A DNA stretch of 64,000 bases. It comes from Bradyrhizobium sp. ARR65 (GTDB taxonomy: Bacteria > Pseudomonadota > Alphaproteobacteria > Rhizobiales > Xanthobacteraceae). Numbering within the stretch: position 1 is the stretch's first letter; every line of letters begins with the position of its first letter. The stretch lies in the NCBI RefSeq assembly GCF_000472385.1, contig NZ_AWZU01000041.1, forward strand, positions 127-64,126. The letters run 5' to 3'. Of this stretch, positions 27,049-35,349 are shown piece by piece. Under the pieces are notes generated by a model. That model was not told where the DNA came from. It did not search any database and was given only the letters and a program-made list of their open reading frames with translations. The translations under genes were made by a program, and so were the position numbers.

Positions 27049-28002
27049 TCATCCTCCTTGCAGGGCAGCCCACATTTCGCGATCACGCTCGGCGGTCCAG
27101 ATCACGGGATCGTCGATCCCGGAGGCTTCGTCGAACGCGCGTGAGACGTTGAAGGGCAGGCAATGTTCGTAGATCGCGAAGCTCGAGAATTTCGGGTCCA
27201 TAACCTCGCGCGTCGCTGCCATTGTGTCCTTGAGGCTACGACCCTTGGCGACCGACTGCTCGGCCGCGCCGTAAAGCGTGGTGACGAAATCACGCGTCGT
27301 TGCGATCGCTTCGCGCGTGGTGGAAAGGCCTTTCAGCGCGTCGCCGCGACCCGGCGCGATCGCCTTGGGATTGAACGCGCGGATCTCGTTCAGCGTCGCC
27401 GGCCATTCGCGTAAATGCGCGTCTCCACAGTAGCAGGCGGAGTGATATTCGATCAGATCGCCGGAAAACATCACTTCGGCATCCGGCACCCAGGCGACGA
27501 TATCGCCCGAGGTGTGGCCGGCGCCCAATTGCATCAGCCGCACCTCGCGCTTGCCGAGATAGATCGACATGTCGCCTTCGAAGGTCAGCGTCGGCCAGGT
27601 CAGGCCGGGGATGCTTTGCGCATCCTGGAACAGCCGCGGGAAACGGCCGTATTCGGAGTCCCAATCCTGCTTGCCGCGCTCCTCGATCAGCCGGTAAGTC
27701 TCCTGCGAGGCGACGATACCTTGCGCGTGATAGGCGGAAGCGCCGAGCACGCGCACCGCGTGATAGTGCGACAACACGACATATTTGATCGGCTTGTCGG
27801 TGACGGCGCGCACGCGCTCGATGACCTTGTTTGCCATCGCCGGCGTCGCCTGCGCGTCGAAGACGATGCAGCCGTCGTCGCCGACGATGACGGCGGAGTT
27901 TGGATCGCCCTCGGCGGTGAAGGCATAGAGATCGGAACCGATTTCCGAGAAGGTGATCTTCTTCTCGCCAAGGTCCGTGGTGGATGCGAAGCCTTTCGCC
28001 AT
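27049..28002 (-). CDS. Metallo-beta-lactamase-fold hydrolase of the homogentisate operon
   Basis: A 317-aa MBL-fold protein with strands AVIVGDDGCIVFDAQ and YVVLSHYHAVRVLGAS. Later metal residues are His in GAGHTSGDIVAW and Asp in VMFSGDLIEYHS. The usual HxHxDH motif is reduced to HYHAVR, so the Asp and last His that build the second metal site are missing. A one-metal or non-catalytic enzyme is likely. The C-terminus is a family-specific helical extension. It is embedded between DUF2783 and hmgA, so a role in homogentisate metabolism is likely but unproven. Confidence 0.85.
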   Translation of the reverse strand: MAKGFASTTDLGEKKITFSEIGSDLYAFTAEGDPNSAVIVGDDGCIVFDAQATPAMANKVIERVRAVTDKPIKYVVLSHYHAVRVLGASAYHAQGIVASQETYRLIEERGKQDWDSEYGRFPRLFQDAQSIPGLTWPTLTFEGDMSIYLGKREVRLMQLGAGHTSGDIVAWVPDAEVMFSGDLIEYHSACYCGDAHLREWPATLNEIRAFNPKAIAPGRGDALKGLSTTREAIATTRDFVTTLYGAAEQSVAKGRSLKDTMAATREVMDPKFSSFAIYEHCLPFNVSRAFDEASGIDDPVIWTAERDREMWAALQGG

Positions 28003-28022
28003 CGTTTCATTTCCTTATGAAA

Positions 28023-28244
28023 TTATTGCTGTTGCTGCTGTTGTTGCGCGTCGATCACCTGCCTCTTGGCGAGCGCAATCGCCTCGCGCAAGATGTCAAT
28101 GTCGCCGATGTGATTGGCAAGGATCAGTACCAGCGCCGCATCAAAATCCGCGCTTTGTCCGTCGCTCAAGCCGCGATGCGCTTCGACGATGGCGCGGAAC
28201 GCATCATCCGGCTTTGCGAAGTTGGAGGTGGTCGAGAGCGCCAT
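28023..28244 (-). CDS. DUF2783 small protein with C-terminal polyglutamine tail
   Basis: A 73-aa protein with the DUF2783 pattern (DDAFRAIVEAHRGLSDGQSA, then DFDAALVLILANHIGDIDIL). It ends in AQQQQQQQ, seven glutamines encoded by mixed CAG/CAA codons. The start at 28244 is the ATG of MALSTTSNF; the longer frame upstream belongs to the preceding monooxygenase. It sits 11 bp after that gene and 20 bp before the MBL gene. DUF2783 proteins accompany such aromatic monooxygenases, suggesting a partner subunit, but the function is unknown. Confidence 0.85.
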   Translation of the reverse strand: MALSTTSNFAKPDDAFRAIVEAHRGLSDGQSADFDAALVLILANHIGDIDILREAIALAKRQVIDAQQQQQQQ

Positions 28245-28255
28245 CTCGGAAAACC

Positions 28256-29905
28256 TCAGTTGAGTCCGGCGGCACGCGCCAGCGCAGCCTCGAGGGCCGG
28301 CCGGGTCGGATGCCGGAAGCGCGCGGCGATATAGCCGTCGGGGCGCAGCAGATACGCCGTTCCCGGTTCGGCATCGTAGCGCGCCGCGGCCAGTTTTTCG
28401 CAATCCACAAGATAGCCCTCACCGCCGATCCGGATTGCGCCCAGCCCTTCCGGCGCCTCGATGGAGCTGCCATTGCAAAACGCGAGCAGCGTGAAGCGCG
28501 TTCCCTGATCGATGAACGCATCGGTGAGAAAGCTCCTGCGGCCGTCGCGTGTTGCGATCGGCGCATCGGGCATCGACGTGCCGGGCCGCGGACCGCCGCG
28601 CCAGCTCTCCTGATCCGGCGTCGACAGCGGCGAATCGTAAGTGGTCGGCACCGAGAGCCGTCCGCCATTGACCATGCGTTTGGCGAACTCGGTCTCTTTT
28701 GCCAGTGCCAGCACCGCCTTGCGCAGCCGCGCCTCCTGCGCGGTGTTGGGCGCCATGAAGTCGGTCGAGCGGGTGGATTCGCGGATATTCTCGTCCGCGG
28801 CCGCACTGCGCTCGACGTGATAGCTTTCGAGCAGGGCTTCGGGAGAAAGCTTGCGCAGCACGCGATCGAGCTTCCAGGCGAGGTTTTCCGCATCCTCCAG
28901 GCCCGAATTGGCGCCGCGCGCTCCAAACGGCGACACTTGGTGTGCGGCGTCGCCGGCAAAGATCACGCGGCCATGGATGAATTTGTCCATCCGCCGGCAC
29001 TGGAATTTATACAGCGAGATCCATTCGAACTCGAACTGGTCGTGGCCGAGCATGCGCGCGATCCGCGGCCGCACATTCTCCGGCCGCTTCTCGGCGACGG
29101 GATCGGCATCGGGACGAAGTTGCAGGTCGATGCGCCAGACATCGTCCGGCTGCTTGTGCAAGAGCGCCGACCGGCCGGCATGGAACGGCGGATCGAACCA
29201 GAACCAGCGTTCGGTCGGGAACGCCGCCGTCATCTTCACGTCGGCGATCAGGAACTGGTCCTCGAATACCTGGCCGGAAAATTCCGCGCCCACCATTTGC
29301 CGTAGCGAAGAGCGGGCACCGTCGCAGGCGATGACATAAGCCGCGAGCAGCCGGTAGGAGCCTTCGGGCGTCGCAATCGTCAGCACAACGCCGTCGTTGC
29401 GCTGCTCGAGAGCCGTCACCTTGTTGCGCCAGCGCAGAGAGATCCCGGGCAGTTGCTCGACGCGATCGACGAGATAGGCCTCGGCATAAAATTGCTGCAG
29501 GTTGATGAAGGCGGGACGCTTGTGCCCCTGCTCCGGCAGCAGGTTGAATTCGTAGAGCTGAGAATCGCCGTGAAAAATTCGCCCCACGCTCCACACGACG
29601 CCCTTCTCGACCATGCGGTCGCCGACACCGAGCCGGTCCCAATATTCCAGCGAGCGCTTCGAGAAGCAGATCGCGCGCGATCCCTCGCCGATACGGTCGG
29701 CATCGTCGAGCAGCACCACCTGATGGCCACGCTGCGCCAGATCGATCGCAAGCGACAGCCCGATGGGGCCGGCACCGACGACGACCACGGCATGCTCGGC
29801 AAGATCGCCGCCTGCGCGATCCTGATCGGCGTGGCGGCGATAGCCGAACTGGGTCTTCGCCTGGAGCTTAGCCTCGATCTTGGTCCGGCCATCGGCTTGC
29901 GCCAT
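28256..29905 (-). CDS. FAD-dependent aromatic monooxygenase (PheA/TfdB/MhpA-type)
   Basis: This 549-aa flavoprotein hydroxylase has the FAD GxGxxG motif VVVVGAGPIGLSLAIDLA, the DG motif YVIACDGARSSLR, and the second FAD motif VIFAGDAAHQVSPFGARG. The C-terminal thioredoxin-like domain typical of phenol hydroxylase-type enzymes follows. It is the first gene of the leftward operon that runs on through DUF2783 and the MBL protein to hmgA and fahA. Hydroxylation of an aromatic compound feeding homogentisate or a related dihydroxy acid is inferred. It is divergent from a MarR regulator. Confidence 0.9.
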   Translation of the reverse strand: MAQADGRTKIEAKLQAKTQFGYRRHADQDRAGGDLAEHAVVVVGAGPIGLSLAIDLAQRGHQVVLLDDADRIGEGSRAICFSKRSLEYWDRLGVGDRMVEKGVVWSVGRIFHGDSQLYEFNLLPEQGHKRPAFINLQQFYAEAYLVDRVEQLPGISLRWRNKVTALEQRNDGVVLTIATPEGSYRLLAAYVIACDGARSSLRQMVGAEFSGQVFEDQFLIADVKMTAAFPTERWFWFDPPFHAGRSALLHKQPDDVWRIDLQLRPDADPVAEKRPENVRPRIARMLGHDQFEFEWISLYKFQCRRMDKFIHGRVIFAGDAAHQVSPFGARGANSGLEDAENLAWKLDRVLRKLSPEALLESYHVERSAAADENIRESTRSTDFMAPNTAQEARLRKAVLALAKETEFAKRMVNGGRLSVPTTYDSPLSTPDQESWRGGPRPGTSMPDAPIATRDGRRSFLTDAFIDQGTRFTLLAFCNGSSIEAPEGLGAIRIGGEGYLVDCEKLAAARYDAEPGTAYLLRPDGYIAARFRHPTRPALEAALARAAGLN

Positions 29906-29940
29906 GCCTTCGAATCTCCCCGAAATCTGAACCGACCATC

Positions 29941-30033
29941 TTGCAAAATGGTTTCACTTGCAACTATCTTAGCCGGGCGCGTTCGGCCGTCAACTCAAAT
30001 TGGAGCGATTTTTTGCCGAGAACCTTGTTGCAA
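29941..30033. promoter_or_regulatory. Divergent monooxygenase/marR control region with three TTGCAA sites
   Basis: The palindromic hexamer TTGCAA occurs at 29941-29946, 29958-29963 and 30028-30033. The first two are 17 bp apart centre to centre, about one and a half helical turns, and lie within 60 bp of the monooxygenase start. They are a candidate operator for the divergent MarR protein. Confidence 0.45.
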
Positions 30034-30555
30034 AGCGAGGCGGGCGCCAATCCGCGCGAGGAAAGCGCCTCCAAGCGAAACGCCCGGCTCGACCTCTTCA
30101 AGTTCGTGCCGTTCCGCCTCAACCGTGTCGCGGCCGAGGTCAGCCTCGCGCTGTCGAGCGAGTATCAGGCGCGCTATGGGCTCGACATTCCGGAATGGCG
30201 GGTGCTGGCGACGCTCGGCTTCCGCAAGGATCCATGCAGCGCGCAATACATTTCGCATTGCACGCGCACCCACAAATCTACCATCAGCCGCGCCGTGACT
30301 GCGCTGCTCGAGCGGCGGCTGATCGAGCGGGTCGCGAACGAGGACGATCGCCGCGAGTTCCGCTTGCGCCTGACGCGCAAGGGCAGCACACTTTATGAAG
30401 AACTGATCCCGCGCCTGCTGCGCAGGGAACAGGAGATATTGACCTGCCTCTCAGCGGCCGAGCGGAAGGAACTTGCACGCCTGCTCGGGAAGATCGAGGG
30501 CAGCCTCGGGCTTATTCAAACGAGCGAAGAGGCCGACGCCAAGGAGGCGTATTAG
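30013..30555 (+). CDS. MarR-family transcriptional regulator (probable hmg-operon regulator)
   Basis: A 180-aa regulator. The MarR winged-helix core runs from FVPFRLNRVAAEVSLALS through IPEWRVLATLGF, the recognition helix THKSTISRAVTALLERRLIE and the wing NEDDRREFRLRLTRKG. I place the start at the TTG at 30013, with GGAG 7 bases upstream; an in-frame TTG at 29941 would put coding sequence over the candidate operator. It is divergent from the aromatic monooxygenase-hmgA operon and is the natural candidate for its repressor. Confidence 0.88.
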   Translation: MPRTLLQSEAGANPREESASKRNARLDLFKFVPFRLNRVAAEVSLALSSEYQARYGLDIPEWRVLATLGFRKDPCSAQYISHCTRTHKSTISRAVTALLERRLIERVANEDDRREFRLRLTRKGSTLYEELIPRLLRREQEILTCLSAAERKELARLLGKIEGSLGLIQTSEEADAKEAY

Positions 30556-31280
30556 CGCTCTCCTTCGCTCGCGCCGCTCTGGTCCGCCGAAGCCCCGGCG
30601 ATGAACGGCCCTGCCGCGTCACCGGGGCGATCTCCTTCGAGGCTCAAGACCGAATGCCATCGGATTCAATTTTCAAACAGCGGAGGACAGAGGATACGAG
30701 TCCGCCTTCTCGCGGCGGCATTCGCCCGAGTTGTGCGTCACACGAACCCTCTTCAAAAAGCAGAGGGCGCAGGGAAGACCGGGTGGCCGCTGCACCCGGA
30801 GCCCTCGCGCAAAAGGAAATTTGCGCGAGCGCGAAGACCACAGGTACAGGCGGGATCAGCCCGGCCTTCCCTGCACGGTGGTTTACGGCTTATACGTGCT
30901 CTCCCCGGTGAACCAGCGTTTGCCACCGTCATCAGCGCGATGCGATAAGCATCGTTGCCAACTTGGCGCCTGCATGGGCGCGCCAGGACCACACGACTTC
31001 GCCGTCCGCAATCATGCCGCTCGTCTGTCGGCATTCTCGCGTCCACCGCAGCCCGCCTCGCGTTCGTGACGATCGCGATACGCCCCTCCATCATCGAGGC
31101 AGGATGCGCGAACGATACGACTGATTCGGGCTTCTGAAAAACAGAAATACTTGCGCGCGCAAGGCTTGACGGATTTTGCAAACCGCTGCTCGTCGGGCAA
31201 ATCACGCCCGCACGACGCGAAGGGGCCATTTCGAACATCACGCGGTGAAGGCCGGGTACTCTATGCCGGTCACCCGCGCT
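30556..31280 (-). repeat. Long dispersed intergenic repeat, copy 2 (inverted), with flanks
   Basis: Read on the minus strand, about 31130 to 30650 carries GGGCGTATCGCGATCGTCAC, GTCGTGTGGTCCTGGCGC, GTTCACCGGGGAGAGCACGT, GTGCAGGGAAGGCCGGGCTG and GCCACCCGGTCTTCCCTGCG. These are the same blocks in the same order as copy 1 near 16.8-17.25 kb, but diverged. The rest of the gap shows no gene. The two copies are in opposite orientation, about 13.5 kb apart. Confidence 0.75.
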
Positions 31281-31805
31281 TCAGCGCTTCTGGTATGGGT
31301 GGAAAATATGGTCCTTCGCCTTGACGGCCACATGGCAAGCGTGTCCGCAGTCTGAGGGGCTGGGATTGGCCGTGAACGTGTCGGATGCGGCTTCGTAGTT
31401 GAACAGCGCGTAACCCCATCCGCCGCTTTTCGGAAATCTCTGGCTGTCTTTTTCGATGACGAAAGCCTGCGTGAAGACGTCCGGCACATCCACAGCGAAG
31501 GGAGCCTCTGTGCTCCTCTTCGGCTTCCACTGGAGCTTCACGATTTTAGAGCCATCCGGGAAAGGTTGGCCGTTGTTCGGAACACCGGCCTTGTACGCCT
31601 CGATCATGATCGGATTGGCGACGATCACCTTGAGCACTTCGTCGGTTCGGGCAGAGGAGACCACCGCCCAGTCCTCGTATCCTTTGAAGTCGGAGAACGC
31701 GATTCCGTCCGGCGATTTCAGCGAGTACTTGTCCTGCGCGTAACCGGCCGTAACGCCCAGGACGGCGATCGTCGCTGTGACGAGGAGCCTGCTTTTACGT
31801 TTCAC
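31281..31805 (-). CDS. Cytochrome P460-family protein with a CX3CH haem motif
   Basis: A 174-aa secreted protein with a signal peptide (MKRKSRLLVTATIAVLGVTAG, cleavage near GYAQ). The P460 core includes FKGYEDWAVVSSARTDEVL and WGYALFNYEA. The haem motif near the C-terminus is CGHACH: three residues between the cysteines instead of the usual two. The sequence on both sides is intact, so this is not a frameshift. P460-family proteins are periplasmic haem enzymes acting on hydroxylamine, NO or related small molecules. The GTG start follows GGGAGA. It is monocistronic and divergent from a MarR regulator. Confidence 0.85.
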   Translation of the reverse strand: MKRKSRLLVTATIAVLGVTAGYAQDKYSLKSPDGIAFSDFKGYEDWAVVSSARTDEVLKVIVANPIMIEAYKAGVPNNGQPFPDGSKIVKLQWKPKRSTEAPFAVDVPDVFTQAFVIEKDSQRFPKSGGWGYALFNYEAASDTFTANPSPSDCGHACHVAVKAKDHIFHPYQKR

Positions 31806-32136
31806 CGCCGCTCTCCCTTGTTTGAGGCAAGTTGTGTTCTCGGTGCCAGCGAAAGGTTTGGAGCAAGTCGAACAGACATAGCATGAAAGGGCTGGCGGCG
31901 TGTGACCATTGCGGTAGCTGATGGGTCATTTTTGGCCCAATCTACAGGGACTGCCCTTCGATTTCCGCTTTGCCCGCTCGCAACCGGGGCCGGGCCGATG
32001 GCGCGTGACTGTGCCGCCGGTCCCACATGCCACAGCTCTTGAAGATGGGAGCTTGAGTGACTGCACGCACTAAGTGCGCAGGTTAACTGCACAGACTATC
32101 TGTACAGATTATCTGTACGTATGCTAACATCGAATC
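31806..32136. promoter_or_regulatory. Divergent P460/marR region with MarR-type operator repeats
   Basis: Near the marR start the segment has two direct ATCTGTAC repeats at 32098 and 32111, 13 bp apart, and an inverted repeat CGCAC-TAA-GTGCG at 32066-32078. TGCACAGAC just before them is a degenerate third copy. The remainder (31806-32060) has no gene that I can support. Confidence 0.5.
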
Positions 32137-32589
32137 ATGAGCAGGACGCCCCAAAGTTCCGAATCGCCGCAACTCACCGTCCTTGCAGGCGAGTTGCGGG
32201 TCGTGGTTTCCAAACTAAAGCGCCGATTGCGAGAGCAGGCGGATGCAGGGGATTTCACGAATTCGCAGAAATCCGTCCTTCTGCGACTGGAGCGCGACGG
32301 CCCCGCAACCGTGTCAATGCTCGCACGCGCCGAGGGCGTGCGCCCGCAATCGATGCGAATAACCGTTGCCGCGCTGGAAGCGGCGGGCGTGGTGAGCGGA
32401 AAGCCCGATCCCAATGATGGTCGGCAGACGTTGCTGAGCCTTACGCCCTCCTTTTTGAAGATCGTCAGGACCGGCCGCGCGGCGAGGGAGGACTGGCTGT
32501 TCCGCGCCCTGAATGCGCAACTTACGCCCCGCGAGCATGAGCAACTCGCCGCGGCGATGAAATTACTAGGCCGGCTTGCCGACTTCTGA
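32137..32589 (+). CDS. MarR-family transcriptional regulator
   Basis: A 150-aa regulator with a MarR fold: ELRVVVSKLKRRLREQADAG, then FTNSQKSVLLRLERDG, a recognition helix region VRPQSMRITVAALEAAGVVS and wing DPNDGRQTLLSLT. It starts a three-gene rightward cluster with a small membrane protein (22 bp later) and a DHA2 efflux pump. Such MarR-pump pairs are usually substrate-derepressed; the repeats 20-40 bp upstream of its start are the likely operator. Confidence 0.92.
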   Translation: MSRTPQSSESPQLTVLAGELRVVVSKLKRRLREQADAGDFTNSQKSVLLRLERDGPATVSMLARAEGVRPQSMRITVAALEAAGVVSGKPDPNDGRQTLLSLTPSFLKIVRTGRAAREDWLFRALNAQLTPREHEQLAAAMKLLGRLADF

Positions 32590-32611
32590 TCAACGAAAAG
32601 GACGGTGAACG

Positions 32612-32935
32612 ATGGAGTGGTTGACACTCATTTCGTATTTTTTCGGCGGCGCATTTCTTGCCAATTCAATTCCCCACATCACCAGTGGGTCGATGGGGCA
32701 TCCCTTTCAGAGCCCTTTCGCCAAGCCGCCCGGTCAAGGACTTTCCTCTTCGACCGTCAACATCGTGTGGGGCGTTCTCAATCTCGCCGTTGCTTACGTC
32801 CTGATCTGCCGTGTCGGAGACTTCAGCCTGCACTCGATCGCCGATGCGGCAACTCTGGGGCTGGGCTTTCTTTTGATCGGCCTGCTGAGCGCCCGCCACT
32901 TCGGTCGTTTCCACGGCGGCAATTCCCCCGAGTAA
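32612..32935 (+). CDS. Small conserved membrane protein of a MarR-efflux operon
   Basis: A 107-aa protein with three to four predicted membrane segments: LISYFFGGAFLANSIPHI, VNIVWGVLNLAVAYVLI, and ATLGLGFLLIGLLSA. It contains a GHPFQSPFAKPPGQGLSS loop. A ribosome site (AAAGGACGG) precedes the ATG. It lies between marR and the pump and ends 4 bp before it, so all three are cotranscribed. I cannot assign a function. Confidence 0.8.
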   Translation: MEWLTLISYFFGGAFLANSIPHITSGSMGHPFQSPFAKPPGQGLSSSTVNIVWGVLNLAVAYVLICRVGDFSLHSIADAATLGLGFLLIGLLSARHFGRFHGGNSPE

Positions 32936-32939
32936 ACGA

Positions 32940-34385
32940 ATGGCCTCAAGCGCCGAGGAGCAGCGCGAAGCCGCGCAAGTCAGTCCGCAGCTTTGGAAAA
33001 TTTCGTCCGTTGCCGTACTCGGGTCTTTTCTTGCGCAAATGGACGCGACGGTCGTCAACGTCTCTCTTTCAAGCCTTGCGCTTGAATTGCACACGACCCT
33101 TTCAAGCATCCAGTGGGTGACGAGCGGCTACCTGCTCGCGCTTGCGCTCACTTTGCCCTTGAACGGCTGGCTCGTCGACCGCATCGGAGCCAAGGCCGTT
33201 TACCTCTGGTGCTTCTCGGCTTTCACGCTCAGTTCGGCGCTCTGTGGACTCGCATGGTCGGCGAACTCACTGATAGGGTTTCGCATCCTGCAGGGCATGA
33301 GCGGCGGGCTGTTGGCGCCGATGGCGCAGTTGCTCATGGCCCGCGCCGCCGGAGCGAAAATGGCTCGCGTCCTCGGCTTTGCAGCGATGCCGATTCTGCT
33401 TGCGCCGCTTCTCGGGCCGGTTATCGCAGGCGCAGTATTGCATTTTGCGTCGTGGCGCTGGCTCTTTTTGGTCAACCTTCCCTTCGGCGCGCTTGCACTC
33501 GCGCTCGCCGCTTTATTTCTGCCGCACGACCGGCACGAGAGGAGGCCGCGCAGTCTCGACTTGATCGGTCTCGCTTTGCTATCGCCCTGCGCCGTGCTTT
33601 TCCTTTACGGATCAGAACGAGCAACCGATCCGTTCGGTCTTGCCGCTCTGGCACTCTCCGCGCTGCTGTTTGTCATTTTCCTTTGCTGGGCGAGAAGAAA
33701 AAAGCACGACGCGATCATCGACCTGCGGCTGTTCAAAGGCGAGATCTTTTCTGCCGCCGTCGTCGCGCAATTCTTGTCACAAGGCGTTTCGTTCGCAGGT
33801 CAGATGCTTGTACCGGCGTTCTTGACGCGCGCCTCGGGTCTCTCGCCGAGCGAGACCGGCCTGCTGCTGGCCGCGCAAGGCCTTGGCATGATGGTCAGCT
33901 ACCCTTTCGTAGGATCGCTTGTGGAACGGCTGGGCAACCGCAACCTCTCGGCAGGCGGCGCGCTGACGGCACTGGCGGGCACTTTGCCCTTCGTCTTTCT
34001 GGCCAGTCACGGCCTTCCCAGCGCCCAGGTCGCCGCCGCCTTGTTCGTCCGAGGCGTGGGCTTAAGCTGCATTGGCATTCCGTCGATTTCGGCTGCCTAC
34101 ACGTCGGTCAAACGCGAGGACCTGCCCATGGCTACCACCACGCTCAACATCGTCATGCGCATGGGCGGGCCGACCCTCACGACGATATGCGCGACATTTC
34201 TCGGATGGCGTCTGGCCGCGCCAACAACTGCGCCAGCATCGAGCGCGTATGGCAGCGCGTTTGCTCTGCTCTGCGGCTTCCATCTCGTGTTGTGCGCCGC
34301 CACCATGCGCCTTCCGCATCGGGTTCGCAAAGCGCCTGCTCACACCCGCCTCCCAAGCTCTGAGGCAGAGGATAGAACCGACTGA
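32940..34385 (+). CDS. MFS multidrug efflux transporter, DHA2 (EmrB/QacA) family
   Basis: A 481-aa inner-membrane H+ antiporter with about 14 TM helices. TM1 carries FLAQMDATVVNVSL, the DHA motif D1 with its conserved Asp. The A-motif is LPLNGWLVDRIGAKAVYLW, and motif C follows in LLAPLLGPVIAGAVLHFASW. It has no EmrA-type partner here. Regulation is expected from the MarR protein two genes upstream. Substrates are likely small hydrophobic or aromatic toxicants, but that is inference. Confidence 0.92.
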   Translation: MASSAEEQREAAQVSPQLWKISSVAVLGSFLAQMDATVVNVSLSSLALELHTTLSSIQWVTSGYLLALALTLPLNGWLVDRIGAKAVYLWCFSAFTLSSALCGLAWSANSLIGFRILQGMSGGLLAPMAQLLMARAAGAKMARVLGFAAMPILLAPLLGPVIAGAVLHFASWRWLFLVNLPFGALALALAALFLPHDRHERRPRSLDLIGLALLSPCAVLFLYGSERATDPFGLAALALSALLFVIFLCWARRKKHDAIIDLRLFKGEIFSAAVVAQFLSQGVSFAGQMLVPAFLTRASGLSPSETGLLLAAQGLGMMVSYPFVGSLVERLGNRNLSAGGALTALAGTLPFVFLASHGLPSAQVAAALFVRGVGLSCIGIPSISAAYTSVKREDLPMATTTLNIVMRMGGPTLTTICATFLGWRLAAPTTAPASSAYGSAFALLCGFHLVLCAATMRLPHRVRKAPAHTRLPSSEAEDRTD

Positions 34386-34386
34386 G

Positions 34387-34433
34387 GCCTGCGATTCCCG
34401 CAGGCTCAAGGGGCCGCTTCGCCTTGGCGAAGC
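34387..34433. terminator. Double hairpin after the efflux gene
   Basis: Two perfect stems follow the stop codon: GCCTGCG-ATTCC-CGCAGGC (34387-34405) and GCTTCGCC-TT-GGCGAAGC (34416-34433). They lie between convergent genes and probably end transcription or protect the mRNA 3' end, although neither is followed by a T-tract. Confidence 0.45.
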
Positions 34434-34542
34434 CGCCCGCGTGCGCCACTGACGAATTCGGCGGCATCGCGAGGAGCGCAAGTGCTCGCGCTGGGGGTCG
34501 CCGGGACGACATGGTGGACTTTGCTGCAGCGCGAGCCAGCAC

Positions 34543-35349
34543 CTATTTCGCGAACGACCTCGACGGTGCCTTGTGCAAGGCGAAGGCGTCGACCTTTTCG
34601 CTGGCACGCGGATAGATTTCCGCCACGATCGGGTCATGCCCGGGGATGAAACGATCGGGATGGCCGGCAAGCCGCTCGACGATTTCCCAGCCCATGGCCA
34701 TGTCACCGATGTTGTAGAGGATCGGAAACGGGTTGCGGCGATGCAGGTTTGCGTAATAGTGCGCGGCATCGGAGGCGAGCACCACGGGACCTCGCGCGGT
34801 CTCGACCCGCACCACCTGAAGGCCATCGGAATGGCCACCGACGCGATGCACGGTGACGCCCGGCGCGACCTCGCCGTCGCCGGAGTGGAAGATGACGCGC
34901 TCGCCATAGACATGGCGCACCATCAGCGTGACGTGCTCGACCGAGAACGGATGCCGCAACAGGCCGTTGCACATGCAGCGCCCCGTGGCATAGGCCATCT
35001 CGCGCTCCTGCAAATGGAAGCGCGCATTGGGGAAACGATCGAGGTTGCCGGCGTGGTCATAGTGCAAATGCGTGACGACCACGTCCCTGATGTCGGAGGC
35101 CGCGACGCCAAATCCCGAGAGCGCATCGACCGGATTGAGCGTCAGCTTACGGGCGCGGAGCTGCGCCTCCTCGGCGTTGAAGCCGGTATCGACCAGGATG
35201 TCACGACCGCCGCCGCGGATCAGCCAGACGAAATAATCGAGCGCCTGGGCCGTGGTCTCATGGGGATCGGGTGAGAGAAAATTCATGTTCGGCGTGCGCG
35301 GCGACATCGTCGCATAGCGCAGCGCATAGACCTCATAGACGTTTTGCAT
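34543..35349 (-). CDS. N-acyl-homoserine-lactonase-like metallo-beta-lactamase-fold hydrolase
   Basis: A 268-aa MBL-fold protein with the complete dinuclear zinc motif VVVTHLHYDHAGNLDRFPN, a later His in RVGGHSDGLQVVRV, Asp in LASDAAHYYANL and His in FIPGHDP. The overall pattern and length match the AiiA-type lactonase family. True quorum quenching is not assured because this family includes other lactonases. The ATG at 35349 (MQNVYEVYALRYA) matches the family start. It is monocistronic. Confidence 0.8.
   Translation of the reverse strand: MQNVYEVYALRYATMSPRTPNMNFLSPDPHETTAQALDYFVWLIRGGGRDILVDTGFNAEEAQLRARKLTLNPVDALSGFGVAASDIRDVVVTHLHYDHAGNLDRFPNARFHLQEREMAYATGRCMCNGLLRHPFSVEHVTLMVRHVYGERVIFHSGDGEVAPGVTVHRVGGHSDGLQVVRVETARGPVVLASDAAHYYANLHRRNPFPILYNIGDMAMGWEIVERLAGHPDRFIPGHDPIVAEIYPRASEKVDAFALHKAPSRSFAK

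Noticed and set aside
30601..31241. Short open frames between the MarR gene and the P460 gene
   Set aside because: The DNA matches the dispersed repeat at 16.8-17.25 kb, which is non-coding in both places.
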